Origin: Thiohalocapsa sp.
GTDB taxonomy: Bacteria > Pseudomonadota > Gammaproteobacteria > Chromatiales > Chromatiaceae
DNA: 64,000 nt
Reading direction: 5' to 3'
NCBI GenBank assembly: GCA_028277725.1
Contig: JANQFX010000046.1
Coordinates: 42,251 to 106,250 of the forward strand
Shown: piece by piece, positions 17,179 through 25,878 of the stretch
Numbering within the stretch: the stretch's first letter is position 1
How the letters are laid out: the number at the start of each line of letters is the position of its first letter
Program-made: the position numbers and the translations under genes
The notes under the pieces: generated by a model
Database searches by the model: none
What the model saw: only the letters and a program-made list of their open reading frames with translations
What the model was told of the DNA's origin: nothing

Positions 17179-18504
17179 TCAGCGGAACAGTGGCGACCAG
17201 GCCGGCTCGCGCACCTCGCCGGCATCGCGGGACAGGCGGTGGCTTGCGCCGGAGGACACCGGCGTAGCAGCGAGCACGCCGCGCCCGTTATTCTGGGTCG
17301 CGTAAATTATCATGTTGCCATTGGGCGCGAAACTCGGCGACTCGTCCAGGCTGCCGCTGCTGATGTAGCGCCGCGAATCACCGTTGGCATCGGTCATGAC
17401 GACGCGGAAGCGGCCCCCTTCGCGGGTCACCATGGTCAGCGCGTTGCCGTCCGGCGAATAGGACGCGTCGGCGTTGTAATCGCCCTGGAAGGTGACGCGC
17501 TGCGCCGGTCCGCCGGCGGCGCCCACACGGTAGATCTGCGGCTTGCCGCCCCGGTCGGACGTGAACACCAGGTTGCTCCCGTTCGGTGCCCAGGCGGGCT
17601 CGGTGTCGATGGCGTAGTGGTCGGTGAGCTGGATCAGCTGGCGGGTCGCGAGGTCGAGCACATAGATGTCCGCGTTGCCCCCCTTGGACAGACTCATGGC
17701 CAATTTGCTGCCGTCCGGCGAAAAGGCCGGCGAACCGTTGATGCCCTGGTAGCTCGCCACCCGCTCGCGGCGGCCGCTGGAGAGGTCCTGCACGTAGATG
17801 GCGGATTGGCGCCCCTCGAACGATACATAGGCCAGCCTGTTGCCCTCCGGCGACCAGGCCGGGGCCATGATCGGCTCCGCCGAATCGACGATGGTCTGCG
17901 CATTGTAGCCGTCGGAGTCCGCCACCCGCAGTGCGACCCGCCCCGCTGCGCCGGCGGAAGTCACGTAGGCGATGCGCGTGGCGAAGACACCCGGTTCGCC
18001 GGTGAGGTCCTCATAGACCTTGTCCGCGATGCGGTGCGCGGCGTTGCGCAGGCCCTTGGTGGTGGAGCTGACGGTGCCGGCCAGGAGCTTCTTGCCGCTG
18101 AACACGTCGATCAGCTCGAAGCGGATGTCGTAGCCGCCGCTGGTCTTAGGGCTCACCTCGCCCACCACCAGGCTGTTCATGGCCAGTAACTGCCATTCGC
18201 GGATGTCGACGTCTTCCTCGCGATGCGGGGTCATCAGCATCTCGCGCCGCGGCATGGGCTTGAACTTGCCACTCCGGGCGAGGTCGGCGCCGACCACCGC
18301 GGCGATGTCGACGTCCGGCTTGGCCCCGTCGACATTGCCGAAGGGTACAACGGCGATGGGCTGGGCGCCCTCGACGCCACCGGTGATTTCGATGGTCAGC
18401 TTGGCGGCGGCGTTGCCGGCCAGCGCGCAGAGCAGTAGTGAGAACAGCGTCGCGAGTATGGCGCTTGAGCGCATAGTGTGGGCGCGCATGGTGTCGGGGT
18501 GCAT
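17179..18504 (-). CDS. tolB: Tol-Pal system protein TolB
   Basis: 441 aa, usual TolB length. A signal peptide ends around residue 34 (AGNAAA). The N-terminal domain (35-165) carries the region that binds TolA, and the C-terminal six-bladed beta-propeller shows repeated S-P-D/E-G motifs (WSPEGNRLAYVSFEG, FSPDGSKLAMSLSKGG, WAPNGSNLVFTSDRGG, YSPDGNALTMVTREGG, FAPNGNMIIYATQN) that contact Pal. It is periplasmic. Ten nucleotides separate it from tolA. Several near ATGs (residues 1, 6, 11) make the exact start uncertain. Confidence 0.96.
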   Translation of the reverse strand: MHPDTMRAHTMRSSAILATLFSLLLCALAGNAAAKLTIEITGGVEGAQPIAVVPFGNVDGAKPDVDIAAVVGADLARSGKFKPMPRREMLMTPHREEDVDIREWQLLAMNSLVVGEVSPKTSGGYDIRFELIDVFSGKKLLAGTVSSTTKGLRNAAHRIADKVYEDLTGEPGVFATRIAYVTSAGAAGRVALRVADSDGYNAQTIVDSAEPIMAPAWSPEGNRLAYVSFEGRQSAIYVQDLSSGRRERVASYQGINGSPAFSPDGSKLAMSLSKGGNADIYVLDLATRQLIQLTDHYAIDTEPAWAPNGSNLVFTSDRGGKPQIYRVGAAGGPAQRVTFQGDYNADASYSPDGNALTMVTREGGRFRVVMTDANGDSRRYISSGSLDESPSFAPNGNMIIYATQNNGRGVLAATPVSSGASHRLSRDAGEVREPAWSPLFR

Positions 18505-18514
18505 GGCGTCGGCC

Positions 18515-19750
18515 TCAGGGTCGGAAACGGAAATTGAAGTCCTGGAACATCTGCTCGAACTCGGCGCCGTCCGGCACGGGGAGCGGCGAGGACTTGTAGA
18601 CGGCTGAGATCACGGACTGGTCGAAGGCGCCGTGGCCGCTGCTCTGCACCACCTTGACGCTACCGGGGATCACGAAACCGCCGGGCTCCAGGCGCAGGTT
18701 GACCACGGTCTCGATCCCTCCCGGACTGCCAGCGGGCCGCACCCAGAAGCTGCGGATGCGGCCCTGGATCTGCGGCACCCAACGGCTCGCGACCTGCTTC
18801 CGGGCGGCGGCCTGCCGGGCCTGTTCGGCGGCGGTGGCGCGGCGCTGTTCTTCGGCCTCCTGTGCCTGCCTCTCGGCGGCAACTTCTGCGGCCAGTTCGG
18901 CAGCTAGCGCTGCCTCGAGCTCGCGCTCACGGCGTTCGATCTCCTCGGCCTCACGGCGGGCCTGCTCTTCCGCCCTGCGACGTGCCTCGAGCTCCGCCTG
19001 CCGCTGGGCCTCGGCCTCTCGTCGTGCCGCTTCTTCGGCCTCGCGGCGGGCACGTTCCTCGGCCTCGCGCCGGGCGGCGAGCTCGGCGGCGCGGCGCTCC
19101 GCCTCTTGGCGTTCACGCTCCGCCCGGGCGGCGGCCTCGGCCTCCGCGGCACGTCGGCGGGCCTCCTGCTCGGCGCGGCGTTGCGCCTCCTCGGCGGCGC
19201 GGCGCTCGGCCTCTTCGGCCACCTGACGACGGACTTCCGCTTCGGCACGGCGGCGTTCGTCGAGCTCGGCCTGGCGTTGGCGTTCCAGTTCCTGCTGGCG
19301 CTGCCGTTCGGCCTCCGCCGCCTGGCGTTGACGCTCCAGCTCCGCCTCACGGGCCTGGGCCTGCCGGCGCGCCTCTTCCGCGGCGAGCGCTTCGGCCTCG
19401 CGCAGGGCTTGCTCCGCGGCCTGTCGTTCAGCCTCCTGCTGGGCTTCGAGCTCGGCCGCCCGTTCGGCTTCGAGGGCGGCCCGTTCGGCCTCGGCTCGTG
19501 CTTTGGCGATGGCCTCTGTGTCCACAGGAGGCGCCGCGTCCGCGCTCGGCACGAATGCGCGCAGCTCCTCGACACGGCGTTCGATGTCCGGCGTCGCCGG
19601 CAGCGAGGCCTGGATCATGTTCTCGAAGGCCCCGAGCTCCTGGTTACGCACCATCCAATCGATGCCGAAGAGCATCATCGCGGCGAGTGCGAGGTGCAGC
19701 AGCAGCGACCATCCGAACGCCTGCCGGTATCGGGTCCAGACCTCCCACAT
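18515..19750 (-). CDS. tolA: Cell envelope integrity protein TolA
   Basis: 411 aa with the three-domain layout of TolA: one N-terminal transmembrane helix (about 14-33), a very long Ala/Glu/Arg/Gln-rich helix (about 75-310) made of near-repeats such as RRAEEQARREAEE, and a C-terminal TonB-like domain (about 315-411, QGRIRSFWVRPAG...VVNLRLEPGG). It links the TolQR motor to Pal/TolB across the periplasm. The repetitive helix is DNA-level repetitive too, so length variation between strains is likely. Confidence 0.94.
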   Translation of the reverse strand: MWEVWTRYRQAFGWSLLLHLALAAMMLFGIDWMVRNQELGAFENMIQASLPATPDIERRVEELRAFVPSADAAPPVDTEAIAKARAEAERAALEAERAAELEAQQEAERQAAEQALREAEALAAEEARRQAQAREAELERQRQAAEAERQRQQELERQRQAELDERRRAEAEVRRQVAEEAERRAAEEAQRRAEQEARRRAAEAEAAARAERERQEAERRAAELAARREAEERARREAEEAARREAEAQRQAELEARRRAEEQARREAEEIERRERELEAALAAELAAEVAAERQAQEAEEQRRATAAEQARQAAARKQVASRWVPQIQGRIRSFWVRPAGSPGGIETVVNLRLEPGGFVIPGSVKVVQSSGHGAFDQSVISAVYKSSPLPVPDGAEFEQMFQDFNFRFRP

Positions 19751-19765
19751 GGCTTCTCGGCCGGC

Positions 19766-20209
19766 CTATCCCTGACCGGGGCCCGGCGGCGGCCGGGTCA
19801 CCAGACCGACGCTGGGGGCGCCGGCGGCCTGGGCGGCGACCATGGCATCGACCACCAAGCCGTAGTCGATGCTGGCATCGGCGCGAATCTTGATGGGGGT
19901 GGCAGGGGCGTCCGCCAGCAAGTCGACGAGGCGCTCGTACAGCAACTGCTGATCCACCGGCAGGAGGTCATTGTTGCCGAGATCGAGATAGGTGTCGCCG
20001 AAGCGATCGATGTGGACCACCACCGGCGGTGCGCCCTCGCCGGGCTGGGGGTTGGCGTCCGCCTGCGGCAGATCCACCTTGACGCCCTGGGTGATCAGCG
20101 GCGCCGTGACCATGAAGATCACGAGCAACACGAGCATGACGTCGATGTAGGGGACGACATTGATCTCCGCCATGGGTTTGCGGCGGGCGCGGCGTTCTTT
20201 GCGTTTCAT
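19766..20209 (-). CDS. tolR: Tol-Pal motor protein TolR
   Basis: 147 aa, ExbD/TolR family. A single transmembrane helix near residues 18-40 contains the essential Asp (PYIDVMLVLLVIFM), and the periplasmic domain follows. TolQ-TolR forms the proton-driven stator/motor that energises TolA. It starts 20 bp after tolQ. A basic N-terminus (MKRKERRARRK) indicates a cytoplasmic N-end. Confidence 0.95.
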   Translation of the reverse strand: MKRKERRARRKPMAEINVVPYIDVMLVLLVIFMVTAPLITQGVKVDLPQADANPQPGEGAPPVVVHIDRFGDTYLDLGNNDLLPVDQQLLYERLVDLLADAPATPIKIRADASIDYGLVVDAMVAAQAAGAPSVGLVTRPPPGPGQG

Positions 20210-20229
20210 GGCGTCGTCAAAGCGCCGAT

Positions 20230-20919
20230 CTAGACGGTCGCGGCGCCGCTACCCTGGCGCTGCAGCAGGGTCGAGAACTCTTCCATAAACTCTTCGTAGC
20301 GGTTGTTGAGGCGCTCGACCTGATTCGAGTAGCGATTGTACGCCACCACCGCCGGAATGGCCGCGAACAGGCCGATGGCGGTGGCCACCAGCGCCTCGGA
20401 GATGCCCGGCGCCACCAGCGCGAGGGTCGCCTGCTGTACGTTCCCGAGGGCGTGGAAGGCGTGCATGATGCCCCAGACGGTGCCGAAGAGACCGATGTAG
20501 GGGCTGGTGGAGCCGACTGTCGCCAGGAACGGCAAGTTGCTCTCCAGGCGGTCCATTTCCCGGCTCAGGGCGACGCGCATGGAGCGCTCCGCACCCATGA
20601 TGACGGCCATGGTGTCGTCGGGGGTGGCCTTGCGCAGACGCGCATATTCTCGGAAACCGTTGCGGAAGATGGACGCGAGCCCGGTGAGGCCCTTCTTTTC
20701 TTCCTGGCCAAGTTCGCGGTACAGGGCGCTGAGGTCGCCGCCGGACCAGAAGCGCCCCTCGAAGTCGTCCGCGGCGCGGCGGGCAAACTTCAGGACCCGC
20801 GAACGGTCGATGATGGCCGCCCAGGACAGCACCGAGGCGAGCACCAGGATCAGCAGCACCAGCTGCACCATCAGGCTCGCTTGCAGGACCAGGTCGAGCA
20901 GTGACAGCTCAGCGCCCAT
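20230..20919 (-). CDS. tolQ: Tol-Pal motor channel protein TolQ
   Basis: 229 aa, MotA/TolQ/ExbB family with three transmembrane helices (about 18-40, 135-160, 170-200). Conserved blocks are GTVWGIMHAFHALG and APGISEALVATAIGLFAAIPAVVAYN around the proton path (longer block spans helices 2-3). It forms the pentamer around TolR dimers in the inner membrane. It overlaps the end of ybgC by 11 bp, showing translational coupling. Confidence 0.95.
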   Translation of the reverse strand: MGAELSLLDLVLQASLMVQLVLLILVLASVLSWAAIIDRSRVLKFARRAADDFEGRFWSGGDLSALYRELGQEEKKGLTGLASIFRNGFREYARLRKATPDDTMAVIMGAERSMRVALSREMDRLESNLPFLATVGSTSPYIGLFGTVWGIMHAFHALGNVQQATLALVAPGISEALVATAIGLFAAIPAVVAYNRYSNQVERLNNRYEEFMEEFSTLLQRQGSGAATV

Positions 20920-21352
20920 CGGCGGTCTCCAGTGGCAAGGCGTTCATGAGATCTTGGGGGATGCGTGTCGGGCGCATGCGCTCGGCGTCGACGCAGGCGA
21001 TGTTGATCCTGGCTCGGCAGCAGGGGGTGCCGTCCGACGCCTGCAGCACCTCCTGTTGGAAGTCGAGACTGGCGCGACCGCGATGGACCAGCCCTGCCGT
21101 GACGGTCAGTAGGTCGTCGAACCTCGCCGGATAGACGAAGGACACGTCTGCTCGACGCACGGTGAACAGCACGCCCTGGTGGTCGCGCAGCTGCATCTGC
21201 TCGAAGCCGAGCTGGCGCAGCCAATCGGTGCGCGCGCGCTCCATGAATTGCAGGTAGCGAGCGTGGTAGACGACGCCACCGGCATCGGTGTCCTCGTAGT
21301 AGACGCGCACATTCAAGCCGAAGCGCGACAGCTTGGTTGCTTCGGTTGCCAT
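20909..21352 (-). CDS. ybgC: Tol-Pal-associated acyl-CoA thioesterase YbgC
   Basis: 147 aa hot-dog fold thioesterase; the 4-hydroxybenzoyl-CoA thioesterase-type motif YYEDTDAGGVVYHARYLQF holds the catalytic Asp. It is the first gene of the tol-pal operon, as in most gammaproteobacteria, and acts on short or medium acyl-CoA or acyl-ACP in the cytosol. The ATG at 21352 is chosen over an upstream in-frame extension because family similarity begins here. A TATATT -10-like element lies 32-37 bp upstream. Confidence 0.93.
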   Translation of the reverse strand: MATEATKLSRFGLNVRVYYEDTDAGGVVYHARYLQFMERARTDWLRQLGFEQMQLRDHQGVLFTVRRADVSFVYPARFDDLLTVTAGLVHRGRASLDFQQEVLQASDGTPCCRARINIACVDAERMRPTRIPQDLMNALPLETADGR

Positions 21353-21383
21353 CAGGGGGATTTCGCCATCAAAAAATCGCTTC

Positions 21384-21389
21384 AATATA
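21384..21389 (-). promoter_or_regulatory. Possible -10 element of the tol-pal operon
   Basis: On the minus strand this reads TATATT, in an AT-rich patch of otherwise GC-rich DNA, with a predicted start about 25 nt before the ybgC ATG. No good -35 hexamer is seen at 16-18 bp, so support is partial. Confidence 0.35.
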
Positions 21390-21581
21390 GCGCAACGCGT
21401 CGCATCGAGCCCGCTCGATTTGACCGGCACGGCATTTCGCTGTCCAAGACGGCGATGGCTTGACGGGCGCAGGCGGACAGGCCAAGGTTCCGCACTCCAT
21501 CGGCGCCGCCGGCCTGCCGGTTGCAAGATACCCGCGGTGTTGCTTTGATTCGCCGCCCTCGTTGCGTTCCTCCGCGAAACC

Positions 21582-22625
21582 ATGGCAATCGACCGCCTAT
21601 GCTCCAGATCGGTCCCCGGCTCGCTCGGGCTCGTCGTCGTCTTGGCCCTGCTGACGCTGTTGCTATGGAATGCGGACGGGGCGCGGTCCTGGGCGCAGGC
21701 CGCTGAGACTGAGGCCGAGCCCCTGCCGGATCCGCTGACGCTGCAGGCGGCGCTGGCACGCGCCGATGGTCACCCGCGGGTCGCGCTCGGTGTCGCGGGT
21801 GCCGCCGGACTGCCCGCGCCTCCGAGACCCCTCTACCTCGCCTGCCACGACATCGCCTACGACGGCACCCGCCGCGGCGACTGGCAGCGCAACGGCGGCT
21901 TCGACGCCCTGTCGCCGCCTGCCGCGGCGCAGCGCCTCGAGATCATGCAGCGCTACTTCGACGTGCTGCTGGCCGACCTCAGCTATATGCGCGACAACGA
22001 GGCCATGGCCGTCGGCTACATCCAGTACGACCGGGCCGAGGCCCGACGGGGACTTGGCCAGTTCTCACCGCTGGCGGTAGCGGAACTGGAAGCGGCCTAC
22101 CAGCTCATTCGACGGCAGCGCGCCGCCAGCGACGCGGCGCGGCGGGTCACGCGATCGCTGCTCGCCCAGGCCGTCGGCACACCGCAACGGCTGCCGAAGA
22201 CCCTGGTGGAGCCACCGCCCGCGCCCGCCGTCGAGCCGCCGTCGCTGGACGAGATCGTCGCCGATGCGCTTGCCCAAAACCCGAGGGTTGCCGCCCTCGG
22301 TGCCGATGATGCCAACCGCTCGGCCCTGGTGGCCATGCGCGTTCGTCAGCGCGGGCTCGAACTCCTCGAGCGTCTGGAACTGCTCGACGTGGCGGCGGAA
22401 CAGACCCGCATCGCCGCCGACTGGCGCGACCTCAAGCTCGACCAGAGCCGAACCCTGTACGAGATGGAGGCCACCGCCGATCTGGGTTACTCCATGAGTC
22501 AGCAGACCAAGGCACGCCGTGACCAGACCATGGTCACCCTCTGCCGGCACCTGACCCTCGCCGAACTGGACGCGCTACGCGGCCTGCCGGTCCTGGTCAG
22601 CACCGCGACGTCCGACAACGATTAG
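21582..22625 (+). CDS. Outer-membrane-factor (TolC)-like protein, reduced
   Basis: 347 aa, shorter than typical TolC/OprM proteins (420-480). A signal sequence (about 15-41) is followed by two OEP-like helical halves, each beginning with an L/I-x-x-A-L-A/Q-x-N/H-P-R-V pattern (LTLQAALARADGHPRV at about 52; IVADALAQNPRV at about 223), the usual start of OEP repeats. The helices YFDVLLADLSYMRDNEAMAV and YDRAEARRGLGQFS also fit. It is probably an outer-membrane or periplasmic efflux or secretion partner of the membrane fusion protein that follows after 24 bp. No inner-membrane pump gene is adjacent. The beta-strand segments that form the outer-membrane barrel are not obvious, so export-duct function is uncertain. 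Confidence 0.7.
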   Translation: MAIDRLCSRSVPGSLGLVVVLALLTLLLWNADGARSWAQAAETEAEPLPDPLTLQAALARADGHPRVALGVAGAAGLPAPPRPLYLACHDIAYDGTRRGDWQRNGGFDALSPPAAAQRLEIMQRYFDVLLADLSYMRDNEAMAVGYIQYDRAEARRGLGQFSPLAVAELEAAYQLIRRQRAASDAARRVTRSLLAQAVGTPQRLPKTLVEPPPAPAVEPPSLDEIVADALAQNPRVAALGADDANRSALVAMRVRQRGLELLERLELLDVAAEQTRIAADWRDLKLDQSRTLYEMEATADLGYSMSQQTKARRDQTMVTLCRHLTLAELDALRGLPVLVSTATSDND

Positions 22626-22649
22626 CATCCCTTCTCAGGCTGCCCGAGC

Positions 22650-23435
22650 ATGCACAGCATCCGACCATCCTTCCGCGCGTCCATCCTTGCCGTCGTGCTG
22701 CTGATCGCGGCCGCGGACGTCGCCGCGCTGCAGCTCAGTGGCCGGCTGGAGTGGCAGCACCGGGTGGAGTTACGGGCCGTGGAGAGCGGCGTGGTGGAGC
22801 GCGTCTTCGTCACCACAGGCCAGCATGTCGAGGCCGGGGAGTTGCTGCTGCGCATGAACCAGCGCGAGGCCAAGGCGGCGCTGCTCGAGGCCAAGGCCCG
22901 GCTCGCCCGCGGTGCCGTGGCGGTGGACGACGCCGAGCGCGAGTTGGCGCGCGCTCAGGAGCTATTCGACCGCGGACTCATCGCCATCGAGGAGCTGAAG
23001 GACGCGGAACTGGCGAAGGCCGTCGCCGTCGCCGAGCAAGAGTCGGACCGCGCGGCCGTGGCGGTGGGAGAGGTGCTGCTGGAGCGCACCGAGCTCCGTG
23101 CCCCGTTCGACGGCATCGTGGTGGAGCGCAACGCCTACGACGGCGCGGTCATCTACAAGACCCTGCAGGCGGCGCCCCTGGTGGCGGTCGCACCCACGGA
23201 GCGCATGCTCGCGCGCGCGCTGGTGACCGCGGACGTGCTGCGCCGCTACCGACCGGGACAGTCCGCGGCGGTGCTGGTGCGCGGCGAGCGCCGGTCGGCC
23301 GAGGTCCACAGCCTCGGCGTCGAGGCCGTGCGCATCGACCCCGACGGCGCCGTCTACGAACTGGACGTCATCTTCGACGCGCGACCGGACGAGATCCTGC
23401 GCCCCTCCGAGTTCGTGCGGGTGATTCTGCCGTAA
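22650..23435 (+). CDS. Periplasmic membrane-fusion (HlyD/RND adaptor) protein
   Basis: 261 aa, a short adaptor. A signal peptide (about 11-26), lipoyl-like half-motifs (VESGVVERVFVTTGQHVEAG and ELRAPFDGIVVERNAYDGA) and an intervening coiled coil (about 75-140, AKARLARGAVAVDDAERELA) define the family. A beta-barrel region follows to the C-terminus. It bridges an outer-membrane factor and an inner-membrane transporter. It is co-oriented 24 bp after the TolC-like gene and probably co-transcribed, but the pump is missing here, so the pair may serve a transporter encoded elsewhere. Confidence 0.85.
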   Translation: MHSIRPSFRASILAVVLLIAAADVAALQLSGRLEWQHRVELRAVESGVVERVFVTTGQHVEAGELLLRMNQREAKAALLEAKARLARGAVAVDDAERELARAQELFDRGLIAIEELKDAELAKAVAVAEQESDRAAVAVGEVLLERTELRAPFDGIVVERNAYDGAVIYKTLQAAPLVAVAPTERMLARALVTADVLRRYRPGQSAAVLVRGERRSAEVHSLGVEAVRIDPDGAVYELDVIFDARPDEILRPSEFVRVILP

Positions 23436-23583
23436 CGACGTTCGTGGTCGGGCCCGATGGCCAGCCCCGAAGACCATCGATGGACAGGCCCTCGCCTCGC
23501 ACATCCCCGGCGGAGCATGCATCAACCCGCCCTGGGATGACCGTCCGATACGGCGCGGTATGGCATGCCCGCGCGGCTGCGCG

Positions 23584-24291
23584 TTAGCCGGCCGCCGGCA
23601 GGCGAAGCTCGCCGGTGCGCAGGGGCAGCTCGACACGCTGCACAGTGCCGCCGAGTAGGTGCCAGTCGATGGCCAGGGCTTCGGGGGCTTGGATATCCGG
23701 CAGGTAGGCGCTGCCGATCCAGCGTGCGCCGGCGGCGAGCTCGATGTTGCTCAAGTGCTGCATCTGGAACCGCCGATCGCGGGAGGCCTGTTCCTGCCGG
23801 GCGTTGGCGCGGGCGGCGCCGGAGAGCAGGCCGACGACCGTGCCGCCGTAGGGGATCACCTGCCCAGCCGCGATGCCCGCACCGCGCGCCGCAATGTCGC
23901 CGGCGACTTGGGCTGCGACATCCGGCGGCGCATCCAGATCGGAGACGTCCTCCGCGCCGGCAAACCACCGGCCCTCGCTGCCGCGCACTTTGACGGCGTG
24001 GATCATTAGCGGCTGGTCGGAGCGGTTGGTGATCTCGATACGGTAGTCGCGCCACCCGGGCGCCTGGACGACGGTGCCGGGGGAGCCCGCGGTGAGCACA
24101 TCGAGCACGCGCACGGAGAGCTGTCGGGTCACTAGCTCGGCGCCGGCCGACGGCGACGGCGTCGGCGTCTGCGCCGGGCGAACGGCAGTTGAGTCCGTGC
24201 AGCCAGGCAACGCGGCGATGAGGGCAGCGGCGACCAGGCCCAAGAAGACCCTGCGGGAGCATGCAGTGGTCGCGATGTTCGGTCTTCGCAT
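23584..24291 (-). CDS. Lipoprotein of unknown function
   Basis: 235 aa from the ATG at 24291. The N-terminus has RRVFLGLVAAALIAALPGC, a lipoprotein signal with a lipobox ending at Cys33, followed by a Pro/Thr linker. The rest looks like a beta-rich soluble domain (WRDYRIEITNRSDQPLMIHAVKV), resembling proteins that describe interactions at the envelope, but no family was recognised. It stands alone between convergent and upstream glutaminase genes. An upstream in-frame ATG at 24378 would mask the signal, so it is disfavoured. Confidence 0.65.
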   Translation of the reverse strand: MRRPNIATTACSRRVFLGLVAAALIAALPGCTDSTAVRPAQTPTPSPSAGAELVTRQLSVRVLDVLTAGSPGTVVQAPGWRDYRIEITNRSDQPLMIHAVKVRGSEGRWFAGAEDVSDLDAPPDVAAQVAGDIAARGAGIAAGQVIPYGGTVVGLLSGAARANARQEQASRDRRFQMQHLSNIELAAGARWIGSAYLPDIQAPEALAIDWHLLGGTVQRVELPLRTGELRLPAAG

Positions 24292-24477
24292 GGTTGTGCG
24301 CTCGTCCCAATGCTTGATGAGCAGGATGTCATCGTCGGCCAGGGCCATCGGGCGCCCTTTCCCTTCGCCAGAAATCAACTGCCGGGTCGGGCCAAACCCT
24401 TAGGACTTCACCCCTCTTGCCGGCCGTGACCATAGTTGGAATCCCAGCGGAACCAATATCCCTAGTCTATACTCTGA

Positions 24478-24597
24478 CATTACAGGCGCCGATCGGCGCC
24501 GGCTCGCCGGGCCTCCCCCTCCCGACGAGCCCTTATCCCGGCAGAATCGGGAACGTGGCCCCGGCGGCTTTCCCCCGAGCCCCGGGGCCTCTTTTGT
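24478..24597 (+). ncRNA. Candidate orphan small RNA with C-rich hairpin loops
   Basis: No protein gene on this strand ends here, yet the region has a TATACT -10 hexamer (24468-24473), four consecutive hairpins and a terminator. Hairpin 1: GGCGCC-GATC-GGCGCC (24485-24500). Hairpin 2: GGCTCG/CGAGCC (24501-24531) with an inner CGGG/CCCG and the loop CCTCCCCCT. Hairpin 3: TCCCG/CGGGA (24536-24552). Hairpin 4: GGCCCCGG/CCGGGGCC (24557-24589) with a C-rich loop, then TCTTTTGT. The C-rich loops could pair with Shine-Dalgarno sequences. A good -35 element is not visible. No known Rfam family was recognised from memory. Confidence 0.5.
24557..24596 (+). terminator. Orphan plus-strand rho-independent terminator
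   Basis: The perfect 8-bp stem GGCCCCGG/CCGGGGCC is followed by TCTTTTGT on the plus strand only. The flanking genes are both on the minus strand, so it cannot serve them; it supports a plus-strand transcript (the candidate sRNA). Confidence 0.6.
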
Positions 24598-24629
24598 ACC
24601 TCACACGACAGCCGGGCCAGGGCGCTGAC

Positions 24630-25751
24630 TCACCCGCCCGCCGGCTTCACCGCCGCAACCGGCGCGGTGTGCAGCAGTCGGTCAAGACTGTGCAGCCCCC
24701 AGCGTTGGCTGAGCTCTTCGATGGCGAGCGCCGCGCGGACGCTATTGCCCGCCTCGTCCAGTCGCGGCGAGTAGGCGACGATGGCCCCCCAGCCCGGCAC
24801 CACCGCCACAATCGCACCACTGACACCGCTTTTGGCTGGTAGGCCGACGCGCGTCCACCAGCTGCCGCTGTCCTCGTACATGCCGGCAATGACCATCACC
24901 GACAGGACTTGGCGTACGGTCTCCTCGGCGAGCACCCGCTCGCCGGTGCGCGGCTGCACGCCGCCCGCGGCGAGCACCGCGCCCATGCGTGCCAACTCCT
25001 CCACCGTTACGCCGACGATGCAGGCCTCCAGGTAGCGCTCGGCGACGTCGTCCACGTCGCCGTCGAGTCGATCGAAGGACTTCATCTGGTACGCCAGGGT
25101 GTAGGTGAGCGCCCGCGGCTCGGCGCGCCAGTCCTCCTCGATGGCGAGCGATGTGTCGGCCATGGTGGAGTAGAGATCCACCACGGCGCCGATCTTCTCC
25201 TCCGGGCCCGCGCCCTGGATGAAGCTATGGGTGGCGATGGCGCCGGCGTTGACCAGCGGGTTCTGCTCCGTGGTGCCGCGCACCTCGCCGGCTGCGACCT
25301 CGTTGTAGGCCATGCCGGTGGCGACGAGGCCGATCTTGTCGGCCATGAAGTCTCCGCCGCGCTGCTCCACTGCCAGCGCGTAGCTGAAGGGCTTGGACAC
25401 GGACATGAGCGGGAAGCGGGTCTCGGCCCTGCCGGCCTCGACGGTGCGCCCGTCGATCAGCGCCACGGCGATGGCGAGGTCATCCGGGTTGGTGCCGTCG
25501 ACGGCACCGGAATAGACCCGGCCCTCGGTGTTGTCCGCGAGCTCTGCGATCACCCCCTCTGCATCCCGACGCAGGGCACCAAGGTCGAGACCCCCGAGCG
25601 CGACTGCGGCGGCCTGGTCAGCGGGTGCGGAGTCCGGCGCCTCCAGCGAGGCGACGGGTGCCGCGGCCGCGTATGCCACGAGCACGAGCAGCAGCTGGAG
25701 AGATGGGCCGAGTCTAGGGTTCCTAGACCGGTGGGCTGGGGGTCGGGGCAT
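24630..25751 (-). CDS. glsA: Glutaminase A with N-terminal signal peptide
   Basis: 373 aa. The serine-dependent beta-lactamase-like glutaminase core is complete: S117-V-S-K120 (SxxK nucleophile motif), NPLVNAGAIATHSF, and GLPAKSGVSGAIVAVVPG. It hydrolyses glutamine to glutamate and ammonia. Bacterial GlsA is normally cytosolic and about 305 aa; here an extra N-terminus with a hydrophobic segment (SLQLLLVLVAYAAAAPVAS, 17-35) looks like a signal peptide, so a periplasmic enzyme is predicted. It precedes the unknown lipoprotein gene (250 bp gap holding the candidate sRNA). Upstream on the same strand is a small exported GlcG/HbpS-like gene. Confidence 0.9.
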   Translation of the reverse strand: MPRPPAHRSRNPRLGPSLQLLLVLVAYAAAAPVASLEAPDSAPADQAAAVALGGLDLGALRRDAEGVIAELADNTEGRVYSGAVDGTNPDDLAIAVALIDGRTVEAGRAETRFPLMSVSKPFSYALAVEQRGGDFMADKIGLVATGMAYNEVAAGEVRGTTEQNPLVNAGAIATHSFIQGAGPEEKIGAVVDLYSTMADTSLAIEEDWRAEPRALTYTLAYQMKSFDRLDGDVDDVAERYLEACIVGVTVEELARMGAVLAAGGVQPRTGERVLAEETVRQVLSVMVIAGMYEDSGSWWTRVGLPAKSGVSGAIVAVVPGWGAIVAYSPRLDEAGNSVRAALAIEELSQRWGLHSLDRLLHTAPVAAVKPAGG

Positions 25752-25878
25752 GGCGGACTCCGTCTATGGATGGCGGCCTGGAGATGACGTCCAAGATGAT
25801 CCCAGATTCGCGACACCGCCGCATGCCCCGCAGAGGGCCCACCCCGATGGCAGTGGGCCGCTCGCGGTCGGGCCGGTG

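Noticed and set aside
24440..24600. Minus-strand riboswitch or terminator for the flanking genes
   Set aside because: The U tract and -10-like hexamer point to plus-strand transcription. On the minus strand the main stem has no following U tract.
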